Source: Sneathiella sp. P13V-1 (lineage in GTDB: Bacteria > Pseudomonadota > Alphaproteobacteria > Sneathiellales > Sneathiellaceae). Taken from it: 64,000 bases of DNA. The stretch's first letter is position 1, and each line of letters opens with the position of its first letter. The stretch is taken from contig NZ_WYEU01000001.1 of NCBI RefSeq assembly GCF_015143595.1, positions 1,054,001-1,118,000 on the forward strand, written 5' to 3'. The position numbers were made by a program, and so were the translations under genes. Shown one piece after another: positions 26,735-35,630 of the stretch. Under the pieces are notes generated by a model that did not search any database, was not told the origin of the DNA, and worked only from the letters and a program-made list of their open reading frames with translations.

Positions 26735-28045
26735 ATGACAGCAACAGCACCTACCGCACTTGGACAGGATCAGGAAATCAGCCGGGACGCCCTTATTTCG
26801 GTTGTGGGTTTAGGATATGTCGGCTTGCCTTTGGCTGTTGCGTTGTCACGTCAGTTCAATGTCATCGGGTTCGATATTAGCGAAGATCGCGTATCTGAGC
26901 TTCTTTCCGGTCATGATCGGACAATGGAAATCGACCCGCCGGTGCTGCGCGCAAGCACCATGGATTACACAACGGATATCGCAAAAACGGCGGATGCGGA
27001 TATCCATATCGTTACTGTGCCGACTCCTGTGGATGAAGGCAACAAACCGGACCTTAAACCCCTTGAAGCCGCCTGTAAGGCCATTGCCCCAATCTTGAAG
27101 AAGGGGGCAATCGTTGTTGTTGAAAGCACCGTGTATCCGGGGGTGACCGAAGATTTCTGCGGCCCGTTGCTGGAAGAAGGTTCTGGCCTTAAATGCGGGG
27201 AAGAGTTCTATTTGGGATATTCGCCCGAGCGGATTAACCCGGGTGATAAAGTTCATACCGTGGATAAAATCATCAAGGTTGTCGCGGGTCAGACTGACGA
27301 TGTCGCTGATATTCTGGAAGTGATGTATGGCGCGGCCACAACGGGGGGAACGTTTCGGGCGCGGAACATTAAGACCGCCGAAGCCGCCAAGGTTATTGAG
27401 AACGCACAGCGGGATATCAACATCGCCTTCATTAACGAAGCGACCATGATTTTCCAGAAACTTGGATTATCTGCCTATGACGTTCTGGAAACCGCTGGCA
27501 CAAAGTGGAATTTCCTGAATTTCACACCGGGCCTTGTCGGGGGGCACTGCATTGGTATTGATCCCTTTTATCTGGCCCACCGCGCCAGTGAAGTGGGGCA
27601 TGATCCAGATCTGATCTTAACAGGGCGCCGGATCAACGAATCTATGGCGGGCTTTATCGCTGAAAGTGTGGGCAGCCGCATTCCAGAAGGGTCTCGTGTC
27701 CTTGTTTTAGGGCTCACCTTCAAAGAGAATGTTCCAGACCTTCGTAATACCAAGGTGACGGAGATTGTCTCTGGTCTGACGGAGCTGGGGCATAGCGTGG
27801 ATGTGCATGATCCATTGGCTGATAAAGCAGAGGCGCAACAGTTCTTTGATATTGATCTCGAAGAGAATCTCAAAAATCTGAACGGTTATGATGCCGTCGT
27901 GGGTGCTGTGGCCCATGATGTATACCGTGAACTCTCAGATGCCGCTCTTGAAGGGATCATTAAAGAAGGTGGCCTCATCGCCGATATCAAAGGGATCTGG
28001 AGAGACCGTGAGCTTTCTGCAGCCACCAAACGCTGGCAGCTTTAA
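26735..28045 (+). CDS. UDP-N-acetylhexosamine / nucleotide-sugar dehydrogenase (TviB/WbpA-like)
   Basis: A 436-residue enzyme of the UDP-glucose/GDP-mannose dehydrogenase family, in the TviB-like clade that oxidises the C6 of UDP-HexNAc to a uronic acid. The NAD motif is VVGLGYVGLPLA. The catalytic cysteine is in GGHCIGIDPFYL, and the substrate region contains STVYPGVTEDFC and LGYSPERINPGD. This supplies an acidic sugar for capsule, LPS O-antigen or exopolysaccharide. It is a single plus-strand gene between purH and the heparinase-like gene, with which its stop codon overlaps tail to tail. Its partner glycosyltransferases are not in the window. Confidence 0.9.
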   Translation: MTATAPTALGQDQEISRDALISVVGLGYVGLPLAVALSRQFNVIGFDISEDRVSELLSGHDRTMEIDPPVLRASTMDYTTDIAKTADADIHIVTVPTPVDEGNKPDLKPLEAACKAIAPILKKGAIVVVESTVYPGVTEDFCGPLLEEGSGLKCGEEFYLGYSPERINPGDKVHTVDKIIKVVAGQTDDVADILEVMYGAATTGGTFRARNIKTAEAAKVIENAQRDINIAFINEATMIFQKLGLSAYDVLETAGTKWNFLNFTPGLVGGHCIGIDPFYLAHRASEVGHDPDLILTGRRINESMAGFIAESVGSRIPEGSRVLVLGLTFKENVPDLRNTKVTEIVSGLTELGHSVDVHDPLADKAEAQQFFDIDLEENLKNLNGYDAVVGAVAHDVYRELSDAALEGIIKEGGLIADIKGIWRDRELSAATKRWQL

Positions 28046-29697
28046 TCCGTTTCTTTTGTGCCCATTTGGTGGAACGCCCATTTGACGCTTAACTCATCCG
28101 TGCCATGGATTTGGCCACGAAGGACAATTTGCTGGCTTTTGCGGCTCTCCCCCGGTTGGCTGCAATAGATACTTTCCTCCAGTGTCAGTTCTGAAAGGCT
28201 CGAGATAAATTGCCAGCCCGTCCCTTCTGGGGTCATCATGAGCAATTGCCTGCCACTCATGGCGCGGGAAAGACTGAGATCAGGATGTAGATGGAAACGC
28301 AACGTGAATTGGTGGCTTTTGTTGCTATTTCCCAGCACGCTAACCATATCCTCGCCGCGGAGACTTGTGCCATGGCTATCCAGATAAAGACGGCGTGTAT
28401 GGCCCAGATTTGCTGATTTCTCGTAACCGTGATTGACAAAATCGAGCCAGATATTTCCCCCATCCTCAAGAACAGTGATGTCCGGATCCTCGGTATTTTC
28501 CGCAATTTTGGGTGCGGGAAAATCAGCATTAAGTTCTTCATAGGACAAGGTTGAATGGGCCGCTGTCGCCCCTAATGCTTTTGCCCAGGGGGATTTCGTA
28601 TCCGGGTGGGATCCGCAATTGACAACGATACGGTCACGACCATGGCTAAATTCAAAAGCACCAGCGCCGTGATATTTAGCCCCTTGAGGCCGACCACCTT
28701 GCCCCGTTTCCATGATAATAGTGGCGCGCCCCGTCCGAAGACGCTCAAACCCGCCTTTGGGAAGATGGAGGGGTGGACGGCCCATGGCTTCGCTTAAAGC
28801 CAGTATCTGATCAGGCATTCCGTCTTCTTCCGCCATACCGCCGTTAAACAGTGCCAGTTTACCATCGCCGTGCTGAAAGAAACGCACCGCTGGGGCAAGC
28901 CTGTCTATGGCGCGGATCAGGGCCTCAGGGATGGTTTTGTCTTGTTTTCGAAATGATTCGCGTAAATTCACGAGATCCAACAATGTGGCCATATGCTGGC
29001 TTGGGTTGCGTGAGATGTGGCATCCATCGGCGAGAATGGTTTTGTCCAACTCTTCCAACAAATTGTTTTTGAATTTGGCCGCGTCGCCTTGACTGTCCTT
29101 AAAACAGGCAGAGCCCACATAGAGCGCCAGATAGAACAGAAACTTGTCTTCTTTTTTGGCGAAATACTTCACATAACGCTTTAGATGCTGAAGCTGGCGG
29201 CGGATGGAGCGGATAAATTTGTAATTGAAGTCGCCATCATTACTGGTGAGCAGAAAATCACTTTGCTGCATCCAGTTGAGGAGCCTTCGCGAGAGAATAT
29301 CCCCGTCCCAGATATGAGGGTGATAGTCATCAAAGCGCTGGATCCAGTTGGTGACGAGGGCGCGGGCATGGCGTTTGGCGCTGTCACTGCCATTGGCGGC
29401 GAAGTCTTTCATCCAGCCAAATTTGTGAAGTTCCAGATGCCAGTAAAGCGGCATCTTTTTGGCAAGCCATGGCTCTTCCCCGCCAAGGCGCGCATCTAGT
29501 CCTTCCAGCAGATAATTTCCGTGAAAAAGGTGATCAGCCTTTTCGGCATCGCCTGCGATCACATCAACAGGGCAAAAAAGCAGTCGTTTGGGGATCCGGC
29601 CTTTCAGCGTTCCCCGGTAAAGGGAAGATGAAAAAAACAGGTCCGCTGCCGAGCGTCTCGCCGGCAGAATATCAAACTGTGACTGCTTTGTTGCCAC
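28042..29697 (-). CDS. Heparinase II/III family protein
   Basis: A 551-residue protein with an N-terminal alpha-helical toroid (about 60-340) and a C-terminal beta-sandwich characteristic of heparinase II/III lyases (HGAGAFEFSHGRDRIVVNCG, HSTLSY, RRLYLDSHGTSLRGED). There is no signal peptide, unlike secreted lyases. This cytoplasmic version, always seen near rpe and purH in alphaproteobacteria, has no assigned substrate. Its stop (28042-28044) and that of the convergent dehydrogenase share the palindrome TTAA. Nine bases separate it from rpe. Confidence 0.88.
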   Translation of the reverse strand: MATKQSQFDILPARRSAADLFFSSSLYRGTLKGRIPKRLLFCPVDVIAGDAEKADHLFHGNYLLEGLDARLGGEEPWLAKKMPLYWHLELHKFGWMKDFAANGSDSAKRHARALVTNWIQRFDDYHPHIWDGDILSRRLLNWMQQSDFLLTSNDGDFNYKFIRSIRRQLQHLKRYVKYFAKKEDKFLFYLALYVGSACFKDSQGDAAKFKNNLLEELDKTILADGCHISRNPSQHMATLLDLVNLRESFRKQDKTIPEALIRAIDRLAPAVRFFQHGDGKLALFNGGMAEEDGMPDQILALSEAMGRPPLHLPKGGFERLRTGRATIIMETGQGGRPQGAKYHGAGAFEFSHGRDRIVVNCGSHPDTKSPWAKALGATAAHSTLSYEELNADFPAPKIAENTEDPDITVLEDGGNIWLDFVNHGYEKSANLGHTRRLYLDSHGTSLRGEDMVSVLGNSNKSHQFTLRFHLHPDLSLSRAMSGRQLLMMTPEGTGWQFISSLSELTLEESIYCSQPGESRKSQQIVLRGQIHGTDELSVKWAFHQMGTKETD

Positions 29698-29705
29698 TCA
29701 TCCCC

Positions 29706-30368
29706 CTAACGGCCCAATATTGCGTCAATATTTGCCGCGTATTGATCTTGTTCCCCTTTAAAGGCGGCAGATCCTGCGACCAAAAGGTCCGCACCCGCTT
29801 CGATAACGAGAGGTGCCGTTTCTGCGGTAATGCCGCCGTCCACTTCCAGATAGATATCCCGCCCTGTCGCATCAATCATTTCACGAAGGGTACGGATCTT
29901 GTCAAGTTGTGATGGGATAAATTTCTGTCCCCCGAAGCCCGGGTTCACACTCATCACCAGAATAAGATCCACTACGTCCATCACATGTTCCAATGTGCTG
30001 GCAGGTGTCGCCGGGTTAAGGGACACGCCAGCCTTGATACCATGAGACTTAATCAGCTGCAGGGTCCGATGCAGATGAGGCCCTGCTTCCTGATGCACGG
30101 TGATAATATCAGCCCCCGCATCCACAAACTCAGCGATGTAGGGATCCACCGGAGAGATCATCAGATGAACATCAAAAGGCTTTTCCGTAACTTTACGGAT
30201 TGATTTGGTTACCGAAGGCCCAAAACTGATGTTTGGAACAAAATGACCATCCATAATGTCCACGTGAATGAAATCAGCGCCGGCTTTATCAATGGCGGCT
30301 ACTTCCTCACCCAGTTTGGAAAAATCGGCGGCAAGGATAGAAGGTGATATCTGGACAGGTTTTTTCAT
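29706..30368 (-). CDS. rpe: Ribulose-phosphate 3-epimerase
   Basis: A 220-residue TIM barrel of the pentose phosphate pathway, interconverting ribulose-5-P and xylulose-5-P. Conserved segments are [46 protein letters not shown] and [13 protein letters not shown], with the metal-binding His and Asp in place. It lies 55 bases downstream of rsmB and 9 bases upstream of the heparinase-like gene, so these are likely one transcript. Confidence 0.97.
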   Translation of the reverse strand: MKKPVQISPSILAADFSKLGEEVAAIDKAGADFIHVDIMDGHFVPNISFGPSVTKSIRKVTEKPFDVHLMISPVDPYIAEFVDAGADIITVHQEAGPHLHRTLQLIKSHGIKAGVSLNPATPASTLEHVMDVVDLILVMSVNPGFGGQKFIPSQLDKIRTLREMIDATGRDIYLEVDGGITAETAPLVIEAGADLLVAGSAAFKGEQDQYAANIDAILGR

Positions 30369-30423
30369 GATCTTCCTCTACCACGGCGCGGCACTTTTCT
30401 CAAGCCACGCCAATGGGTTAAAC

Positions 30424-31722
30424 TCAACTTGATTTAATCAATCTGGCGGCAAAAAAGCCGTCCATTCCACGTTCTTTCGGGTTTTCAGCTTTTCCGTAGT
30501 GACAGGGCAGGGCTCTTAAATACCCTTCTTCGCTAATCACTTCTTCGAGACCTTCAAATTCTTCCGATTTTGCGGGGAGAAGAGAAAATTCAGGGTGGCG
30601 CGCCAAAAAGGCGGCGATCTGACCTTCCCCTTCTTCAGGCTGCAAAGAACAGGTGCTGTAAACCAATGTACCGCCGGGTGCCAACTGACCTGCCGCCGCA
30701 TCCAGAAGCCGCGCTTGAAGGCCCGCCAGTTTTTCCACATCTTTTTGAGTTTTCAGCCAAGCCACATCTGGGTGACGGCGAATGGTTCCGGTGCTGGAAC
30801 ATGGGGCATCCAGCAAAATGGCATCAAATGGATTGGCGGGGACAAAACCAGTGGCGTCCGCGGCTTTAACCTCCACATTTAGCCCAAGGCGTTCCATATT
30901 TTCGGTCAGGCGTTTGAGGCGCGCCGCAGACCGATCGAGGGCAGTAACATTGCCGCCTTTCAAGGCAAGTTGTATCGTCTTGCCACCGGGCGCCGCACAA
31001 ACATCCAGAACGCGTTTGCCGGTAAGATCGCCAAATAGTTTGGCAGGCAGGCTGGCCGCATAATCCTGAACCCACCACTCACCTTCATCAAAGCCTTCCA
31101 GTTCCGGGACGCTTTTTGCATCAATAAGCCGTAGATGCTCTGTTGGTAGAAGTACCGCGTCCAATTTAAGCGCCCAAGCTGTCGCTTCGCTTTTTACATT
31201 GATGTCGAGAGGGGCTTCAAACTGGTGCGCTTTGGCAATGGCGCTCGCATTCTCTTTGCCATAAGCGTTGATCCAGCTTTGCCACAGCCAGTCTGGCGTG
31301 TTGGCCCGTTTGGTATTCATACGGGCAAGAAGTTTGTCACCCTGACGATCCGCGCGGCGAAGAAGTGCGTTTACAAGGCCGCGAAACTTGCTGTTGGCCG
31401 GGATCAATTCAACTGTATCGTGGACCGCAGCATGGTTTGCGACTTCCATAAACAGAACCTGCGCCAAGCCGATACGTAAAGCGTTACGAACATTCATTGC
31501 GGCTTTTGGCAGGGGACGTTCAAGCATTCTGTCAATCAGGGTATCAAGAATACCCAGATGCCGAAGTGTCGTAGATGTAATGGCCCGGGCAAGAGCGCGG
31601 TCACGGGGTTCCAGGCTTTTCAGGCCTTCATCCAGAACATCTTCCAGAAGCTGCTTTTTCTCCAATACGCGTGAGAGCATCATGGAGGCGCGTTTGCGCG
31701 GATTTGGTACAGTTGTATTCAT
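30424..31722 (-). CDS. rsmB: 16S rRNA (cytosine-967-C5)-methyltransferase
   Basis: A 432-residue protein. The N-terminal NusB-like RNA-binding domain (about 10-150, LARAITSTTLRHLGILDTLID) is followed by a SAM methyltransferase domain of the RsmB/NOP2 type. SAM-binding VLDVCAAPGGKT and the two catalytic cysteine motifs LLDAPCSSTG and VYSTCSLQPEEGE are intact. It methylates C967 of 16S rRNA. It heads the rsmB-rpe-heparinase series and is divergent from the DUF1674 gene, a conserved alphaproteobacterial arrangement. Confidence 0.96.
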   Translation of the reverse strand: MNTTVPNPRKRASMMLSRVLEKKQLLEDVLDEGLKSLEPRDRALARAITSTTLRHLGILDTLIDRMLERPLPKAAMNVRNALRIGLAQVLFMEVANHAAVHDTVELIPANSKFRGLVNALLRRADRQGDKLLARMNTKRANTPDWLWQSWINAYGKENASAIAKAHQFEAPLDINVKSEATAWALKLDAVLLPTEHLRLIDAKSVPELEGFDEGEWWVQDYAASLPAKLFGDLTGKRVLDVCAAPGGKTIQLALKGGNVTALDRSAARLKRLTENMERLGLNVEVKAADATGFVPANPFDAILLDAPCSSTGTIRRHPDVAWLKTQKDVEKLAGLQARLLDAAAGQLAPGGTLVYSTCSLQPEEGEGQIAAFLARHPEFSLLPAKSEEFEGLEEVISEEGYLRALPCHYGKAENPKERGMDGFFAARLIKSS

Positions 31723-31818
31723 CGAGGCTATGTAGGCTAAAAACCAGTTCGGGTCTATAGCGTGGTTGCGACAAACGTGATAGATAGGCAGAAATTATCT
31801 GAACGTACAGGTATCAAG

Positions 31819-32001
31819 ATGTCCAAACCCGAAGATAAACAGCCAGAAGACAAAGCGCAGAGCAAAGTTTCTGAGGATGAAAAAAAGACAAATCCCGCCC
31901 ATAAGCTGGAGCAGGCCGAAGGTGAAATTGGCGGCCCAAGTGGTCTTGAGCCAACTCGCTATGGCGACTGGGAGCGAAAAGGGATTATCAGCGATTTCTG
32001 A
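31819..32001 (+). CDS. DUF1674 protein (SDHAF4-like succinate dehydrogenase assembly factor)
   Basis: A 60-residue protein with a charged, disordered N-terminus and the diagnostic C-terminus GGPSGLEPTRYGDWERKG ending in DF. This is the bacterial counterpart of mitochondrial SDHAF4, which binds flavinylated SdhA during complex II assembly; that role is inferred by homology. The ATG at 31819 is favoured over the frame start at 31762 because it gives the normal family length. It is divergent from rsmB and 3 bases from the convergent EamA transporter gene. Confidence 0.88.
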   Translation: MSKPEDKQPEDKAQSKVSEDEKKTNPAHKLEQAEGEIGGPSGLEPTRYGDWERKGIISDF

Positions 32002-32004
32002 GGC

Positions 32005-32928
32005 TTAGCTGGCACCCGCTTTCTTGCCGCGTTCCGCCAGCCAGATGCCACCCAGAACAAGAACAAGTGCTGCGCCGTGGTAGATCTCAAAATCTTCTGA
32101 CAAGAACAGAACGGCCAGTATGGCGGCAAAAATCGGTACCAGATTGATAAAAATCCCTGCCCGGCCCGGCCCGATCAATGTCACACCATTGATGAACAGA
32201 AGCTGCGCAAGAAAAGAGGGCAGGATCGCGATGGCGAGAATCAGTGCCCAGCCTGTGGGTGTCGGCATCTGAGCCTGACCAGAATAAATCTCGTAGGCGA
32301 GAAGCGGCAGGCATGTCAAAAAGGCGGCAAAAGCCAGAACCGCAAAGAAGGAAAGGGCGGACACATCCGGCTTAAAGCGCAGAGCGATCGTATAGACGCC
32401 GTAAACCAACGCTGCGATTAGTATTAGGATATCGCCGTCATTGAATGAGAGCGATAGAAGCGTATCCAGGCTGCCCGCGGATGTCACAACCGCCACACCA
32501 ATCAATGTCACCGCCACACCCAGCATCTGTGAAATGGTGACCGGGGTACGAAACAGAATAAACGACCCAAGCAGCACAATGACGGGCATGGCCCCTTGAA
32601 TAATGCCGATGTTGAGGGCGGTTGTTGAATGGGCTGCGATATAGAACATCGCGTTAAAGCCGGTGAAGCCGGTCGCCCCCATGATCATGAAATACCCAAG
32701 GCGTGGTTTCAATTTTGGCCAATCCCGCTTTACATTTTTCCGGGCGATCACGAAAACCATGCTGATCACAACGGCCCAGCGAAGGGTGACAAGTGTCAGC
32801 GGAGACACTTCTCCCACGGCAAGTCGGCTAAACACAGCATTGCAGCCCCAAAACAACATTGTGCAGGTCAGGAACAGATAGGCATGGCCATTGGTGCCAA
32901 GGCCTGGAATTGTAATGCGGTTACTCAT
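32005..32928 (-). CDS. EamA/DMT-family transporter
   Basis: A 307-residue inner-membrane protein with ten hydrophobic helices arranged as two EamA repeats (LFLTCTMLFWGCNAVFSRLAVGEVSP for the first; the second begins GDILILIAALVYGVYTIALR). It is probably an exporter of a small metabolite or amino acid, substrate not predictable. It lies 45 bases downstream of the EVE gene on the same strand, so it may be the last gene of the gpsA series. Confidence 0.88.
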   Translation of the reverse strand: MSNRITIPGLGTNGHAYLFLTCTMLFWGCNAVFSRLAVGEVSPLTLVTLRWAVVISMVFVIARKNVKRDWPKLKPRLGYFMIMGATGFTGFNAMFYIAAHSTTALNIGIIQGAMPVIVLLGSFILFRTPVTISQMLGVAVTLIGVAVVTSAGSLDTLLSLSFNDGDILILIAALVYGVYTIALRFKPDVSALSFFAVLAFAAFLTCLPLLAYEIYSGQAQMPTPTGWALILAIAILPSFLAQLLFINGVTLIGPGRAGIFINLVPIFAAILAVLFLSEDFEIYHGAALVLVLGGIWLAERGKKAGAS

Positions 32929-32973
32929 ATTGATCGCCTGCGACAGCTAAGGGGCGGGACGGGCGGGGTCGGG

Positions 32974-33387
32974 TTAAAGGCCACCCATTTCGCAAATCAG
33001 CTCCCATGATGCAGGATCAATAGGAACCACGGAGAGGCGACTTTGCCTCAGAAGCGCAAGATTGCCAAGTTTTTCTTCGGCCTTGATCTGGGCAAGGCTT
33101 ACCGGGGAGGGCATGGTTTGAACGGCTTTCACATCCACCATACCAAACCGGCCCTTTTCATCAGTGTGATCAGGATAGTATTCGCGGATCACTTCAACGA
33201 TACCGACAATGCTTTTCTCTTTTACTGAATGATAGAAGAAGCAGCGATCCCCCTTTTTCATGGCTTTCATGTTATTGGACGCTTGATAATTGCGCACACC
33301 ATCCCAGTGGGTGCCGCCTTCCCCAGCATCAAGCTGATCCTGCCAGGACCAGCTTGAAGGTTCAGATTTTATCAGCCAATACTGCAT
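32974..33387 (-). CDS. EVE domain protein
   Basis: A 137-residue EVE (PUA-like) domain protein. It starts MQYWLIKSEPSSWSWQDQL, with GTHWDGVRNYQASNNMKAMKKGDRCFFYHS typical of the family. EVE domains bind modified bases in DNA or RNA; in alphaproteobacteria the stand-alone form is housekeeping and its target is unknown. The start is 3 bases after the YciI-like stop, so the two are translationally linked. Confidence 0.92.
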   Translation of the reverse strand: MQYWLIKSEPSSWSWQDQLDAGEGGTHWDGVRNYQASNNMKAMKKGDRCFFYHSVKEKSIVGIVEVIREYYPDHTDEKGRFGMVDVKAVQTMPSPVSLAQIKAEEKLGNLALLRQSRLSVVPIDPASWELICEMGGL

Positions 33388-33390
33388 TTC

Positions 33391-33684
33391 TTAGAAACCT
33401 GCGCCGAGGACTTTCTTCCAAGGACGTACCTGTACGTCTGAGAAAAGACCGGCCTTGGCATATGGATCGCCAGCAATCCAGTCACGAGCAGATGCCAGAT
33501 CTTCCGCTTCGAAAATAATCAGGCTTCCACCGGGTGTTTCCCCGTCATCTTTCAGTGTTGGGCCCGCGTAAACAATTTCATCGCCTTTTGCGCCGAGGAA
33601 ATCCAGATGGGCAGGGCGGTTGTCCATACGTACATTGAGATGATCGTCTTTGTCAGTGCAGAAGGCAGCAAACAGCATTTTCAT
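33391..33684 (-). CDS. YciI family protein
   Basis: A 97-residue protein with the YciI fold. It has the DNRPAHLDFL and GGSLIIFEAEDLASARDWIAGDPYAKAGLF segments that carry the conserved His and Asp pair. YciI relatives have been implicated in dehalogenation-like and other hydrolytic or lyase chemistry, but this member is unassigned. Nine bases separate it from gpsA and three from the EVE gene, so all three form one operon. Confidence 0.92.
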   Translation of the reverse strand: MKMLFAAFCTDKDDHLNVRMDNRPAHLDFLGAKGDEIVYAGPTLKDDGETPGGSLIIFEAEDLASARDWIAGDPYAKAGLFSDVQVRPWKKVLGAGF

Positions 33685-33693
33685 TCCTTAAAT

Positions 33694-34704
33694 CTAAAAG
33701 CCCGCAAGAGATTCGTCCCGGATAGGGCGGGCAAGTAAGTCTTCAACAATGGATGGGACGGAAGCGCCCGTGTTGAGCAGTTTATCAACCGCTTCGCAAA
33801 TTGGCATCTCAATTTTATGTTGGTGGGCCAATGCACACAAAGCCGCAGCCGTATGAACCCCTTCGGTAACGGCCACACGGTTTTTAAGGATATCATCCAG
33901 TGATTGCCCCTGACCCAAGGCTTCCCCGAGCGAAAAATTCCGTGACGCGCTGGAAGAGCAAGTGAGCACAAGGTCTCCAAATCCTGAAAGCCCCATTAAA
34001 GTCTCGGCGCGTGCGCCAAGCTTAACCCCAAGGCGCAAGATTTCTGCCATGCCGCGGGTAATAAGGGCAGCGCGGGCGTTTTCTCCAAGATTAGCCCCCG
34101 CAACGACACCACAGGCAATGGCGAGGACATTTTTAACCGCGCCGCCAAGTTGGGCACCCATAATGTCATCCGTGTAATAGGGTCTGAAGGAGGTACTGCT
34201 TAGAGACTTCGCCAATCGTTCCCCAAGTTTCTTTGAGGACGCCGCAAGTGTCGTGGCTGCGGGCAGTCCTTTGGCAATTTCATGGGCGAAGTTGGGACCG
34301 GATAGGATGGCGAAAGGCTGTTCTGGCAGACACTCGCTCACCACTTCGCTCATTAATTTGCCGGATGATTTTTCAATCCCCTTGGCGCAAATAACAACGG
34401 CTGTGGTAGGATTAAGCTTATCTTTTATCAGTTCCAGATTAGATCTTAAGTGCTGCGCAGGGACAACATTAAGAAGAATATCTGTGTTCAGAACGTCAGA
34501 TAAATCTGTTGTTGCCGTAACCGTGTCAGGGATTTTTATACCGGATAGGTATTTCGTATTTTCATGGGCAGCATTTATGTCGGATGCCTGTTTTTCATCA
34601 CGGCAATGAAGAAGAACCTGCCGATTATTTTGCGCAGCAGCGATGGCAAGTGCGGTCCCCCATGCGCCTGCGCCAATAACATTTACTCTGTCCATATGAT
34701 CCAA
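33694..34704 (-). CDS. gpsA: NAD(P)H-dependent glycerol-3-phosphate dehydrogenase
   Basis: A 336-residue cytoplasmic enzyme reducing dihydroxyacetone phosphate to sn-glycerol-3-P for phospholipid synthesis. The nucleotide-binding motif is VIGAGAWGTALAIAAA. Catalytic and substrate segments include GPNFAHEIAKGLPAA, GAVKNVLAIACGVVAGANLGENARAALITRGMAEI and TCSSSASRNFSLG. Met 4 is an alternative start. It leads gpsA-yciI-EVE. In many alphaproteobacteria tsaD is immediately upstream, but here a TetR gene and rpiA lie between them. Confidence 0.96.
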   Translation of the reverse strand: MDHMDRVNVIGAGAWGTALAIAAAQNNRQVLLHCRDEKQASDINAAHENTKYLSGIKIPDTVTATTDLSDVLNTDILLNVVPAQHLRSNLELIKDKLNPTTAVVICAKGIEKSSGKLMSEVVSECLPEQPFAILSGPNFAHEIAKGLPAATTLAASSKKLGERLAKSLSSTSFRPYYTDDIMGAQLGGAVKNVLAIACGVVAGANLGENARAALITRGMAEILRLGVKLGARAETLMGLSGFGDLVLTCSSSASRNFSLGEALGQGQSLDDILKNRVAVTEGVHTAAALCALAHQHKIEMPICEAVDKLLNTGASVPSIVEDLLARPIRDESLAGF

Positions 34705-34835
34705 TTCTCCGGCTGTTGCTGTTATCTAGCACGAGTAGCGCATCAGCGGAATGGAATTGAGAAAATTTGGACAATTATATATAACTAATATAACGAAAGA
34801 TGGCGGATCAGTTTTACACGTGCAAGTGGGGCGCG

Positions 34836-35462
34836 ATGACCAGAACCAAGAAACAACATCGGACGAGAATTTTACAGGCCGCACAAAAGCGGTTCTTAAA
34901 TTTTGGCTATACCAAAACCACTACAGAAGATATCGCCTCAGATTGTCAGATCTCGCCCGCTCACTTGTATAATCATTTTAAAAATAAACTCGATCTCGCC
35001 ATTGCCGTGGCGGAGCATGAAGAACAAGAGCTTCAACGTGAATTGAAGGCGCATTTGTCAAAAGAAGGGTACCCTGAAGAAAATCTAGAACGCTATTTTC
35101 GTGAAGAAATGATCCTTCGAAAAGCAAAAAGGCGGGACCATCCGGGATATCAGGCACTACTTGAGGTAATTGAGAAAAAGCGACCGGCCGCCATCGAAGG
35201 ATTTCGCCATAGGTTATTGAAGGATATCAGCCTGTATCTGGACCGGGTTATTCAGCAAGGGGCTTTACAAAAAACAGACCCGTTCCGACTGGCAGAGATG
35301 TTTCATCTGGCAACTTACCCTTTTCGGTTTCAGGCCTTTTTTCTGGATCGATCAGAAGAGGAGCTTGAAAGGGATCTCAACGAGATAGTTGCGCTGGTTT
35401 ATGCCGGTGCGCAAAAAAAAAGGACCCTCCGCCGGGAGAGCGGAGGGTCAGGTCTGAGCTAG
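34836..35462 (+). CDS. TetR-family transcriptional regulator
   Basis: About 208 residues. The helix-turn-helix region TEDIASDCQISPAHLYNHFKNKLDL near residues 30-60 follows RTRILQAAQKRFLNFGYTKTT. An upstream in-frame ATG at 34800 would add 12 residues; 34836 gives the usual family length. The last 16 codons (TLRRESGGSGLS) are encoded by a GC-rich hairpin that serves as a terminator for the opposite strand. They are preceded by nine A, so the natural C-terminus could vary by slippage. It is divergent from gpsA and unrelated to the TetR at 9157. Confidence 0.85.
   Translation: MTRTKKQHRTRILQAAQKRFLNFGYTKTTTEDIASDCQISPAHLYNHFKNKLDLAIAVAEHEEQELQRELKAHLSKEGYPEENLERYFREEMILRKAKRRDHPGYQALLEVIEKKRPAAIEGFRHRLLKDISLYLDRVIQQGALQKTDPFRLAEMFHLATYPFRFQAFFLDRSEEELERDLNEIVALVYAGAQKKRTLRRESGGSGLS
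35413..35449 (-). terminator. Minus-strand terminator inside the TetR 3' end
   Basis: GACCCTCCGC (35423-35432) and GCGGAGGGTC (35440-35449) form a perfect 10-bp stem with a 7-base loop. On the minus strand it is followed by nine T (A run 35413-35421). It would end transcription coming from tsaD-rpiA and is itself coding for the TetR gene on the other strand. Confidence 0.8.
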
Positions 35463-35630
35463 AGAGGATAAGCAAGCTTATTCTCGAGAAGGAATGTAGC
35501 CGGGAGTTATTGCTATTGCAAGTCATTATTAACTGCAATTAGGAAGTTTTTTCACTTAAGAACAAAAAAGGGCAGAAAACTAACGTTTTCCACCCCAAAA
35601 AAATTTGAATTTTTTTATGCCTGATAAGGA

